From Clostridia bacterium (GTDB lineage: Bacteria; Bacillota; Clostridia; Oscillospirales; CAG-272), in assembly GCA_017508195.1 (NCBI GenBank), contig JAFVZL010000043.1:1-33656 (forward strand): DNA of 33,656 nt, read 5' to 3'. Made by a program: the position numbers and the translations under genes. How positions within the stretch are numbered: position 1 is the first letter of the stretch; the number at the start of each line of letters is the position of its first letter. The notes under the pieces are model-generated. The model had not been told where the DNA came from, did no database searches, and saw nothing but the letters and a program-made list of their open reading frames with translations. This document shows, piece by piece, positions 22,705-30,163 of the stretch.

Positions 22705-24912
22705 ATGTTTCAACTGTTAAGACCGTTGTTAGAGGTCATTGAAAAAAACGAAAAAAATTACGACACAGACAAAATAAAAAACGCATTTTTGTATGCATCC
22801 GAGCTTCACGCAGGACAGTTCAGACAGAGCGGAGAGCCGTATATATCTCATCCGGTCGAGGTATCGAGGATTGTTGCTGAGCTGGGACTTGATACAGATT
22901 CCATATGTGCCGCACTTCTTCACGACGTAGTAGAGGACTGCTCTGACAGGACCAACCTTGACACTATCAAGAAAATGTTCGGCACCGAGGTTGCGATGCT
23001 TGTCGACGGTCTCACAAAGATAATACAGGTGCAGGTCGCCGACAAGGAAGAGGCACACATCGAGAACATTCGCAAGATGCTTCTTGCTATGAACAAGGAT
23101 ATCCGCGTTATCTTCATAAAGCTATGCGACAGACTGCATAACATGCGTACTCTCGGCGCAAAAAAAGAAGATCGTCAAAGAGCTATTGCACTCGAGACAA
23201 TGTATATCTACGCACCGCTTGCTCACCGTCTCGGTATTCAAAGGATCAAGCAGGAGCTGGAAAATCTCAGCCTTTTCTATCTTGACCCGATAGGATATGA
23301 AGAGGTAGAGGCTTCAATTGAAAAGAAATTCGGTCAGAACAGAGACTTCTTAAACTATTCAAGAGATTATATCTCTGAAAAGCTCAGAGAAAACGGAATA
23401 GATGCGCATATAGAAGGAAGGGTAAAATCGGTATACAGCCTTTACCGTAAAATGTACTCATTTAATAAATCCTTCGATGAGATATACGACTTCTATGCAC
23501 TCCGAATAATCGTTGACACCGAGCTCGAATGTTATACAGCGCTTGGTCTCGTTCACGAGATGTTCCATTCTATCCCCGGCAGATTCAAGGACTATATATC
23601 AACGCCCAAGCCTAACCTATACCGTTCGCTCCATACTACCGTTATAGGCAGAAGCGGAACACCGTTTGAGGTTCAGATAAGAACGAAGCAGATGCACGCA
23701 GAAGCCGAGTACGGTATCGCAGCGCATTGGAAGTACAAGACGGGAGAGAAGTCAAGAGCTGAAATTGACGAAAAACTAAGATGGATAGCTAGACTTCTTG
23801 AATCAGATGAGAACACACGCGATCCCGATGAGTTCATTCATTCCTTTAAGACCGATATATTCCATGACGAAACCTTCGTATTTACACCCAAAGGTGACGT
23901 TATATCACTTCCGCAGGGTTCGACCGTAATCGACTTTGCCTATGCAATTCATTCTGCGGTAGGAAACAAAATGACCGGTGCAAAAGTTAACGGAGTTATC
24001 GTTCCGATCGACAGAAAGCCGCAAAACGGTGATATTATCGAAATCATCACCTCGAATGCATCAAAGGGACCAAGCCGTGACTGGCTGAAAATCGTAAAGA
24101 CGGGTGAAGCAAGAAGTAAAATCCGTCAATGGTTCAAAAAAGAGAAGCGCGTTGAAAACATTGCACTTGGCAGACTTGAGGTCGAGCGCGAGGTAAAGCG
24201 CTACGTCAAAAGTATCACTGACGATAAGCTTGATGAGGTTATTGCAACCGTTGCAAAAAGAGTTGGAATCGCTACTGCCGATGATTTCTATAACACGCTT
24301 GGATTCGGCGGCCTTTCACTTTCTCGATTTGTAAACAGAATCAAGGAAGAGCTGGAAAAGGTTGGACTTAAGGATGCCCCCGTGCAAGAGCAGGACGAGA
24401 TCTCACAAGTTAAGATCACCGAAACGCCCAAGAAGAGACGCGCATCAGGCGGAATTATTATCGACGGCGAGCCCGGATGTCAGGTAAAATTCGCTAAATG
24501 CTGCAACCCCTTGCCCGGAGATAAGATCGTCGGATTCGTTACCCGTGGCTTCGGTGTCTCGATACACAAATCAGACTGCCCCAACGTTTCGCTCTCACGC
24601 AAGAACGAAGAAAACCTTTCTCGCTGGGTCAGAGCAGAATGGGAAAAGACCGAGGCGAGCCCCAACTCCAGCTATGAGGCGGTTCTGCAAATCATGGTCG
24701 AAGACAGGATAGGTGTTATAGCATCTATATCAATGGCTCTTGCAGATATGCGCGTGTCTATCAGTCAGATCAACACTCAGACGATGAAGAATGGAGAAGT
24801 GGCAATAAACATCCACGTTGGATGCAAGAGCACCTCACATTATGAGTCTATTGTATCAAGACTACGATCAATACCTTCGATCATCTCTGTCTCGAGAGGA
24901 CTTTCTAATTAA
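22705..24912 (+). CDS. rel: Bifunctional (p)ppGpp synthetase/hydrolase (RSH)
   Basis: 735-aa Rel of the long bifunctional type. The N-terminal HD hydrolase domain has H49, H73-D74 and the HDVVED block, so hydrolysis should be active. The synthetase domain follows (YDFYALRII, RSLHTTVIG, EVQIRTKQMHAEAEYG). Next come the TGS domain (about 385-450, with FVFTPKGDVISLPQGSTVIDFAY), a helical/zinc-finger-like region with CCNPLPGDKIVGFV, and a C-terminal ACT domain (about 660-735). It makes and degrades the stringent-response alarmone in response to deacylated tRNA on the ribosome. GGTGAT precedes the ATG. The arrangement recJ-rel-dtd is common in Firmicutes. Confidence 0.97.
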   Translation: MFQLLRPLLEVIEKNEKNYDTDKIKNAFLYASELHAGQFRQSGEPYISHPVEVSRIVAELGLDTDSICAALLHDVVEDCSDRTNLDTIKKMFGTEVAMLVDGLTKIIQVQVADKEEAHIENIRKMLLAMNKDIRVIFIKLCDRLHNMRTLGAKKEDRQRAIALETMYIYAPLAHRLGIQRIKQELENLSLFYLDPIGYEEVEASIEKKFGQNRDFLNYSRDYISEKLRENGIDAHIEGRVKSVYSLYRKMYSFNKSFDEIYDFYALRIIVDTELECYTALGLVHEMFHSIPGRFKDYISTPKPNLYRSLHTTVIGRSGTPFEVQIRTKQMHAEAEYGIAAHWKYKTGEKSRAEIDEKLRWIARLLESDENTRDPDEFIHSFKTDIFHDETFVFTPKGDVISLPQGSTVIDFAYAIHSAVGNKMTGAKVNGVIVPIDRKPQNGDIIEIITSNASKGPSRDWLKIVKTGEARSKIRQWFKKEKRVENIALGRLEVEREVKRYVKSITDDKLDEVIATVAKRVGIATADDFYNTLGFGGLSLSRFVNRIKEELEKVGLKDAPVQEQDEISQVKITETPKKRRASGGIIIDGEPGCQVKFAKCCNPLPGDKIVGFVTRGFGVSIHKSDCPNVSLSRKNEENLSRWVRAEWEKTEASPNSSYEAVLQIMVEDRIGVIASISMALADMRVSISQINTQTMKNGEVAINIHVGCKSTSHYESIVSRLRSIPSIISVSRGLSN

Positions 24913-24927
24913 CGGAGACTCATTTTT

Positions 24928-25389
24928 ATGATTGCTGTTATACAACGAATAAACTCTGCTACCGTCTATGCTGACGGCGTGGAATCGGGCAGTGTCGGCA
25001 AAGGGCTTTATATTCTCCTCGGAGTCGAAAAGGGTGACACCGAAGAGGATGCAATGCTTTTAGCTTCAAAAATATCAAAGCTCAGAATTTTTTCGGATAT
25101 TAATGGTAAAATGAACCTTTCTGTCAACGATGTTGATGGAGAGGTGCTCGTTGTATCAAACTTCACACTGAACGCAAACTATGCGCACGGCAACAGACCC
25201 GATTATCTCGCACCCGCAGCCCCTGACGAAGCCAATAGGCTCTACGAGCATTTTAAGGTTCTTATGAGATCGCTCACAAGGCGCTGTGAAAGCGGAGTAT
25301 TTGGAGCAGATATGCGTACAGAACTGTCCACGGACGGTCCCGTCACCATCGTTATGCACTCATCGGTTTTGCGAGGAGGGAAGAGATGA
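24928..25389 (+). CDS. dtd: D-aminoacyl-tRNA deacylase with variant active-site motifs
   Basis: 153-aa DTD, which removes D-amino acids (and mischarged glycine) from tRNA. Overall length and blocks match the family (MIAVIQRINSATV at the start; GVEKGD; RIFSDINGKMN). Two signature motifs differ: the canonical SQFTL reads SNFTL, and the cis-proline motif NxGPVT reads TDGPVT. The Gly-Pro pair that proofreads chirality is kept. GGAG lies upstream of the ATG. Its stop overlaps the hemZ start (ATGA). Placement after rel is the standard Firmicutes order. Confidence 0.95.
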   Translation: MIAVIQRINSATVYADGVESGSVGKGLYILLGVEKGDTEEDAMLLASKISKLRIFSDINGKMNLSVNDVDGEVLVVSNFTLNANYAHGNRPDYLAPAAPDEANRLYEHFKVLMRSLTRRCESGVFGADMRTELSTDGPVTIVMHSSVLRGGKR

Positions 25390-26900
25390 TACTGAAAATC
25401 AAAGGTGATATCAGCAGATATTACGTTGAAACTCTTTGCCTCGTATTTTTCCCCGGAGAAACATTTGGCGAAAACGAGGTGGCAGGCGAAGGAGTACCCG
25501 AGATGTCGGTCACGGTCGTTGATGACGGTCCGTCTCATACCGCCTACGTCTCTATCAAGCTGAATGACCGTATATCAGAGGCAACCGAAACGGTATCGAA
25601 GGACGAGGAAATATCCATCGCCACCCATGCCACAGTTGCCGTTGGCAGAGCTGTATTTTCAGCAGGCAAAGCTCTGCTGGATCATACACCACCGTGGGGA
25701 ATATTAACCGGTGTCCGCCCTGCTAAAATAGCACAAAATATTATAAGAGCAGGGAACGGAGTACGAAAGACTAAAAGCATACTGAGAGACGAGTACTTTC
25801 TAAATCCGCAAAAAGCACAACTTGCAGTCTCCGTAGCGCAAAATGAACGAAAAACTATCAGACGTCTACCGAAAAACAGTTGTTCGATCTATGTTTCCAT
25901 TCCGTTTTGCCCATCTAGGTGCGCGTACTGCAGCTTTGTATCTTATACTACTCCGCGACTGCTCGGGATGATAGACGAGTATATCGATGCATTAATGCTG
26001 GATCTGGATGAAACGCTAAGTACCATAAAATCTTTAGGCTTGAAAATCACTACGGTATACATAGGCGGCGGAACCCCCACAACGCTATCAGCAACACAAC
26101 TCAGAAAGCTTTTATCTTACATTAACGAGAAAATCGACGTTAAGAGTCTCGACGAATATACTCTTGAAGCAGGCAGACCGGATACGATCACGGCTGAGAA
26201 GCTTAAGATAGCACAAGCTTACGGTGTTACGAGAGTAAGTGTAAATCCGCAGACGCTCAATGACGATATCCTCGTTGATATTGGAAGAAAGCATACATCT
26301 GAAGACTTTTTCAGAGCATTTAAACTGGCAAAAGAAAGCGGAATCAGGGATATCAATGTAGATCTGATCGCCGGATTGCCGGGTGATGATTTTAAAAGCT
26401 TTTCACATACGCTTGATAGAATTATCAAGCTTGAGCCTACAAACATCACAGTGCATACCTTCTGTGTCAAGAAAGCGGCAGATGTACTTCGCGACAACGG
26501 AGATGTGTATTCAATAAACGGAGGAGATGCTGCAAAAAGCGTTTCATACGCACAGATAAACACAAAGTTTGCAGGATATAAGCCTTATTATATGTACCGT
26601 CAGAAAAACACGGTCGGAAACCTCGAGAACGTCGGCTTCGCTCTCGAGGGTCACGAAGGGTTATATAATATATATATGATGGAAGAAATCCAGACGATAT
26701 TTGCAGTCGGTGCGGGAGCAGTTACCAAGCTCGTTGATTATGACACGCGTAGCGGTAAATCAAGAATACAGCGAATATTCAAGCCAAAATATCCGTATGA
26801 ATATCTCAGGGATGAAAAAGAACGTTTCTCTAAAGACTCCCCGAAGCGACCGCTTATTGATATCGCCGAAGATTTTTTCAGCACAAGCCAACAGACATAA
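25386..26900 (+). CDS. hemZ: HemZ, coproporphyrinogen dehydrogenase-like radical SAM protein
   Basis: 504-aa radical SAM protein of the HemZ type. The cluster motif CPSRCAYC gives C175, C179 and C182, and IGGGTPT and SVNPQTLNDDIL follow as in HemN-like proteins. The N-terminal 165 residues are characteristic of HemZ and absent in HemN. HemZ is annotated as an oxygen-independent coproporphyrinogen oxidase, but direct activity is weakly supported and other functions are possible. No other haem gene is present here. It overlaps dtd by 4 nt and closes the unit; a strong terminator follows. Confidence 0.93.
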   Translation: MILKIKGDISRYYVETLCLVFFPGETFGENEVAGEGVPEMSVTVVDDGPSHTAYVSIKLNDRISEATETVSKDEEISIATHATVAVGRAVFSAGKALLDHTPPWGILTGVRPAKIAQNIIRAGNGVRKTKSILRDEYFLNPQKAQLAVSVAQNERKTIRRLPKNSCSIYVSIPFCPSRCAYCSFVSYTTPRLLGMIDEYIDALMLDLDETLSTIKSLGLKITTVYIGGGTPTTLSATQLRKLLSYINEKIDVKSLDEYTLEAGRPDTITAEKLKIAQAYGVTRVSVNPQTLNDDILVDIGRKHTSEDFFRAFKLAKESGIRDINVDLIAGLPGDDFKSFSHTLDRIIKLEPTNITVHTFCVKKAADVLRDNGDVYSINGGDAAKSVSYAQINTKFAGYKPYYMYRQKNTVGNLENVGFALEGHEGLYNIYMMEEIQTIFAVGAGAVTKLVDYDTRSGKSRIQRIFKPKYPYEYLRDEKERFSKDSPKRPLIDIAEDFFSTSQQT

Positions 26901-26901
26901 T

Positions 26902-26939
26902 AAAAAAGATCCACTAATATCATTAAGTGGATCTTTTTT
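26902..26939 (+). terminator. Terminator after hemZ
   Basis: A perfect 14-bp stem AAAAAAGATCCACT/AGTGGATCTTTTTT with a 10-nt loop. It ends the recJ-rel-dtd-hemZ unit. Confidence 0.93.
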
Positions 26940-26955
26940 CATAAAAGGGGAAATT

Positions 26956-28506
26956 ATGTCAGGGCAGAGAAATGCAGTTGTAAGCGGTGCTATCGCAATG
27001 ACTTTGGCGATATTCGTGGTTAAGGTCATAGGAGTCTTATACAAAATACCTTTATCATACCTGCTTGGTGACGAAGGTATGGGATACTTTAACGCTGCTT
27101 ACACAGTCTACGGATTCTTTTATATCATCTCGTCGGCCGGTGTGCCAAAGGCGGTTACAATGGTCATTGCCTCGGGTAACTCTGTATCTGAATCCAATGC
27201 ACAAAGCTTTACAAAAAAGCTGCTTATTTCATTTGGATTTATCGGTGTCGCCGTTACACTCATCTTTATAGTACTATCCTCTCCAATATCCGCACTTATC
27301 GGAAATTCTAAAGCAGCGGCAACCATGTTGGGAATAGCTCCTTCGATATTCTTTGTTGCAGAGGCGGGTGTGCTGAGAGGATATCTGAATGGAGAAAGCA
27401 AGCTACTTCCAATTGCTGTATCTCAGGTTATCGAGGCACTTTCAAAGCTAATACTTGGCTTGATCTTTGCATATCTTGGCTTACAACTTGGGCTCACGTT
27501 ATCTATGATCTCTGCTCTTACGGTCCTCGGGATTACACTTGGCTCATTCTTCTCATTGCTGTATTTATATTTAACCGTATTCAGAAAGAAAAACTGCGTT
27601 GAAAAATGCACCGATCATAGTTATAAGGGCAAGTTTAAGCAGGTAATTAAAATAGCAATACCTATAACCCTCTCATCATCAATTATTGCTATCTCAAATG
27701 TGTTAGATATCGGGATGATACAGAACGGTCTTACCGCCTCAGGTTACACCGCAGGTGAAGCGACCGCATTATACGGAAGTTACTCGACTCTTGCCCTACC
27801 TATGCTGACACTTATAACGTCCCTGCTCACCCCTGTAACAGCCGCACTGTTACCAAAGCTGGTTTCTGCCCATAACTTGAATGACACCGAAGCTTTTAAC
27901 ACCTCACTGAACACTGCATGGAAGATAACCGTACTGATCGCCATCCCGGCAGCACTGATTTATTATTTGTACGCCTTTGAGTTGCTGGATCTGCTTTTCG
28001 CCTCATCATCAACGGTAAACGCCTTTGAATGTCTTATTTTGCTTGCTCCATCAGCAATACTTCTACCTCTTCTCAATATCGTTAATACAGCGCTCGAATC
28101 AAAAGGAAAGCTTTTCGAATCCCTGATTTCACTACTTTTCGGAATTGCGGTAAAAATAATAGTGAGTATAATTCTTGTCGGTAAATCCGGTATCGGCATA
28201 ATCGGAGCAGCAATAGGAACGTCTTTCTCCTATCTATTTTCTCTATGCATGTCACTTATATTCATGAGCAGCGATAAAAGTGTAAAGCTGAATGTGCTGG
28301 AAGCCTTGCCCGACCTTGTCATTTCACTTATTCTATACGTTCCGCCGTTTGTATTAATCTACGCGGTAAACCTTTGCTCAAACAGTGTATTATCATTATT
28401 GCTAGCACTTTTCCTGCCAACAGCAATTTACCTACCGATAGCCTATAGATCCTTGAAGCACAAGGGAATTATCCTTTCAAAACATCATAATGCACAAAAA
28501 AAGTGA
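26956..28506 (+). CDS. SpoVB/MurJ-like polysaccharide (lipid) flippase
   Basis: 516-aa integral membrane protein of the MOP superfamily with about 14 hydrophobic segments. The start MSGQRNAVVSGAIAM was chosen because AAAGGGG lies just upstream and the gene begins after the hemZ terminator; the frame stays open far upstream but overlaps hemZ. Features such as KVIGVLYKIPLSYLLGDEGMGYFNAAY and SSAGVPKAVT are typical of SpoVB/YtgP-type proteins, which include lipid II flippases (MurJ-like) and sporulation cortex flippases. With yabP and yabQ nearby a spore-envelope role is possible; a vegetative peptidoglycan role is equally so. Confidence 0.9.
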   Translation: MSGQRNAVVSGAIAMTLAIFVVKVIGVLYKIPLSYLLGDEGMGYFNAAYTVYGFFYIISSAGVPKAVTMVIASGNSVSESNAQSFTKKLLISFGFIGVAVTLIFIVLSSPISALIGNSKAAATMLGIAPSIFFVAEAGVLRGYLNGESKLLPIAVSQVIEALSKLILGLIFAYLGLQLGLTLSMISALTVLGITLGSFFSLLYLYLTVFRKKNCVEKCTDHSYKGKFKQVIKIAIPITLSSSIIAISNVLDIGMIQNGLTASGYTAGEATALYGSYSTLALPMLTLITSLLTPVTAALLPKLVSAHNLNDTEAFNTSLNTAWKITVLIAIPAALIYYLYAFELLDLLFASSSTVNAFECLILLAPSAILLPLLNIVNTALESKGKLFESLISLLFGIAVKIIVSIILVGKSGIGIIGAAIGTSFSYLFSLCMSLIFMSSDKSVKLNVLEALPDLVISLILYVPPFVLIYAVNLCSNSVLSLLLALFLPTAIYLPIAYRSLKHKGIILSKHHNAQKK

Positions 28507-28576
28507 ACGTACACAGCTGAGATTACAGAAAAAATTAGCACTAAATACCAAATGTGCTAAATAAATCTACAAATAC

Positions 28577-28605
28577 TTGAAAAAATGAACAAAAATTGAT
28601 ATAAT
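28577..28605 (+). promoter_or_regulatory. Promoter of hup
   Basis: TTGAAA (28577-28582), 17-nt spacer, TATAAT (28600-28605), TGA as an extended -10. An inverted repeat TTAGCAC/GTGCTAA (28535-28560) lies just upstream, without a T-tail; it could be an operator or a weak terminator. Confidence 0.88.
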
Positions 28606-28663
28606 AAAAATAGTTTTGGATAGAATTCAAAATGAATTTTAAAACTTGAAAGGAATTACAAAC

Positions 28664-28939
28664 ATGACTAAGACCGATCTCGTAAATGTTGTTGCCGCTG
28701 AGGCTCAGATTTCAAAGAAGGATGCAGATGCTGCAGTTGCAGCTACTCTTGCTGCCATCGCAAATGCTCTCAAGGAGGGTGACAAGGTTCAGCTTATCGG
28801 CTTCGGTACCTTTGAGGTAAAGGCCGTGGCTGAAAGAGAGGGTCGTAACCCCAAGACCGGCGAGACCATCAAGATCGCTGCTGCGAAAAAGCCTGTATTC
28901 AGCGCATCCAAGGTTCTTAAGGACGAGGTTAACGCATAA
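28664..28939 (+). CDS. hup: HU family DNA-binding protein
   Basis: 91-aa HU, a nucleoid-associated dimer that bends DNA. The signature GFGTFEVKAVAEREGRNPKTGE is present in pieces: the core GFGTF, the beta-arm and the intercalating proline in RNPKTG (P63). AAAGGAA precedes the ATG; the TTG further upstream is not the start. It has its own strong promoter and is followed after 5 nt by rqcP, an order known in Firmicutes (hup/yabO). Confidence 0.97.
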   Translation: MTKTDLVNVVAAEAQISKKDADAAVAATLAAIANALKEGDKVQLIGFGTFEVKAVAEREGRNPKTGETIKIAAAKKPVFSASKVLKDEVNA

Positions 28940-28944
28940 GTTCA

Positions 28945-29199
28945 ATGCGTTTAGACAAATATCTTAAGGTCTCTCGACTTATCAAGAGAAGAAGCGTTGC
29001 TAACGATGCGTGCGATGCATCGCGCGTCGCCGTAAACGGCAAAACAGTCAAGGCATCATATGACGTGAAGATCGGAGATCTTATCTCTATATCGTTTGGT
29101 TCAAAGACTGTTACTGTAAGAGTTCTTGATATTCGCGAAACGACCAAGAAATCGGAAAGTCTCGGTATGTATGAGGTTGTCTCCGAAACAACTGCATAA
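28945..29199 (+). CDS. rqcP: RqcP (YabO), S4-domain protein of ribosome quality control
   Basis: 84-aa protein made almost entirely of one S4 RNA-binding domain (MRLDKYLKVSRLIKRR, then ASRVAVNGKTVKASYDVKIGD). In Bacillus subtilis RqcP (YabO) works with RqcH on 50S subunits carrying stalled peptidyl-tRNA to add alanine tails. The order hup, rqcP, yabP, yabQ matches the yab region of sporulating Firmicutes, which supports orthology over the heat-shock protein Hsp15. It starts 5 nt after hup, and a terminator follows its stop. Confidence 0.9.
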   Translation: MRLDKYLKVSRLIKRRSVANDACDASRVAVNGKTVKASYDVKIGDLISISFGSKTVTVRVLDIRETTKKSESLGMYEVVSETTA

Positions 29200-29207
29200 T
29201 CATTTTG

Positions 29208-29246
29208 GGTACTGCATATCCTTTATCGGATATACAGTACCTTTTT
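29208..29246 (+). terminator. Terminator after hup-rqcP
   Basis: A 14-bp stem GGTACTGCATATCC/GGATATACAGTACC with one mismatch, loop TTTATC, followed by TTTTTATAT. It separates highly expressed hup-rqcP from the sporulation genes yabP-yabQ. Confidence 0.88.
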
Positions 29247-29265
29247 ATATAAATAAGGAGGAAAA

Positions 29266-29532
29266 ATGAGCGAGCAATCAAAAATGAAAAAAGAGATTTT
29301 GAACGTAACCGACAGAGACTCTGTTGAGATATCAGGGGTAGATGCAATATTATCTTTTGAAGATGATTACATAGACATATCCACCACTCTCGGTAAAGTT
29401 TCTGTTGAGGGAAGTGAGCTAAAGGTTCTCGACCTTTCAAAGGAAACATGCAGCCTCTCGGTCAAGGGAAAAATCAAAGCCGTGCTTTTCAGTGATATAA
29501 GCACAAAGAAAAAGAGGGGACTATTCGGTTGA
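29266..29532 (+). CDS. yabP: Sporulation protein YabP
   Basis: 88-aa YabP/YqfC-family protein (LNVTDRDSVEISGVDAILSFEDDYIDIST, here seen as two adjoining blocks, then LGKVSVEGSELKVLDLS). YabP is needed for spore coat or cortex assembly in Bacillus. AAGGAGG lies 5-6 nt before the ATG. It sits after the hup-rqcP terminator, and I see no clear sigma-A promoter, as expected if a sporulation sigma factor drives it. Its stop overlaps the yabQ start. Confidence 0.87.
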   Translation: MSEQSKMKKEILNVTDRDSVEISGVDAILSFEDDYIDISTTLGKVSVEGSELKVLDLSKETCSLSVKGKIKAVLFSDISTKKKRGLFG

Positions 29533-30011
29533 CAGGCTTATCAAACGAGCTGCTGATAGCTTCAGTTTTATCATCGTGCACAATCGGAATCGCAACTTCT
29601 GCTCTGTATTATTTCCTGTATTTTACAGTTTTGATAATTTCATTTCATCATGATAAGTCTAGCACAAAATTAACCGATACACATGAAAGTATATCATCTT
29701 TAGTAGGGAAATTGTTGCACGAGAAGCACGAATGGCATGACCGAATTAACGTACTTGATGTTATTTTTATAATCATCTTCGGACTGTGTTATTCCACATT
29801 CACATACGTCTACCTGGATGGCATAATAAGATTATATCCGCTTCTGATATCTGCTTTATTTTTCATAATATTTTCTTGGATTTTCAAAAGACCATCAGCC
29901 TACCTTTGTGTCTTGTTTTTCAAGTCGATTTGTATATTGCTGGATTGCGTGTCAAACGTAATACGCTTTATATCGCTTCCTGTAGTATTATTTAAGCAAA
30001 AAAAGCATTAA
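29529..30011 (+). CDS. yabQ: YabQ-like spore cortex biosynthesis protein
   Basis: 160-aa membrane protein with about four hydrophobic segments (roughly 8-38, 74-96, 100-116, 124-155), the topology expected for YabQ. YabQ in Bacillus localises to the forespore membrane and is needed for cortex formation. The start is TTG at 29529, overlapping the yabP stop (TTGA), with AGAGGGGA upstream. Sequence similarity is weak by eye, so the call rests on size, topology and the rqcP-yabP-yabQ order. divIC, the usual next gene, is absent. Confidence 0.75.
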   Translation: MTGLSNELLIASVLSSCTIGIATSALYYFLYFTVLIISFHHDKSSTKLTDTHESISSLVGKLLHEKHEWHDRINVLDVIFIIIFGLCYSTFTYVYLDGIIRLYPLLISALFFIIFSWIFKRPSAYLCVLFFKSICILLDCVSNVIRFISLPVVLFKQKKH

Positions 30012-30049
30012 TTTTTTCATAAATATTCCATTTCTTCCTTTTACTCACC

Positions 30050-30078
30050 TTGACATATATATATAAAATGTTTATAAT
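30050..30078 (+). promoter_or_regulatory. Promoter of the glg operon
   Basis: Perfect TTGACA (30050-30055), 17-nt spacer, TATAAT (30073-30078). Confidence 0.92.
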
Positions 30079-30090
30079 TATATTATGAGG

Positions 30091-30129
30091 CGCATACTAT
30101 GCTAAAATCCGACAGAGATGCGATAGTAT
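30091..30129 (+). other. Inverted repeats in the glgB leader
   Basis: The roughly 80-nt leader holds ATACTAT (30094-30100) pairing with ATAGTAT (30123-30129). A competing pairing is CGCAT (30091-30095) with ATGCG (30118-30122). The two share bases and cannot form together. No known riboswitch class was recognised; the pairings may be incidental. Confidence 0.4.
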
Positions 30130-30163
30130 AATTATTCCGAGGTAACGAAAGGAGTTTTTTCCT

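Noticed and set aside
28535-28560. Terminator of the flippase gene
   Set aside because: The stem TTAGCAC/GTGCTAA is short, the loop is 12 nt, and no T-run follows; it is kept only as a note under the hup promoter.
30079-30163. Known c-di-GMP riboswitch in the glgB leader
   Set aside because: The conserved core motifs of that class are not present in this short leader.
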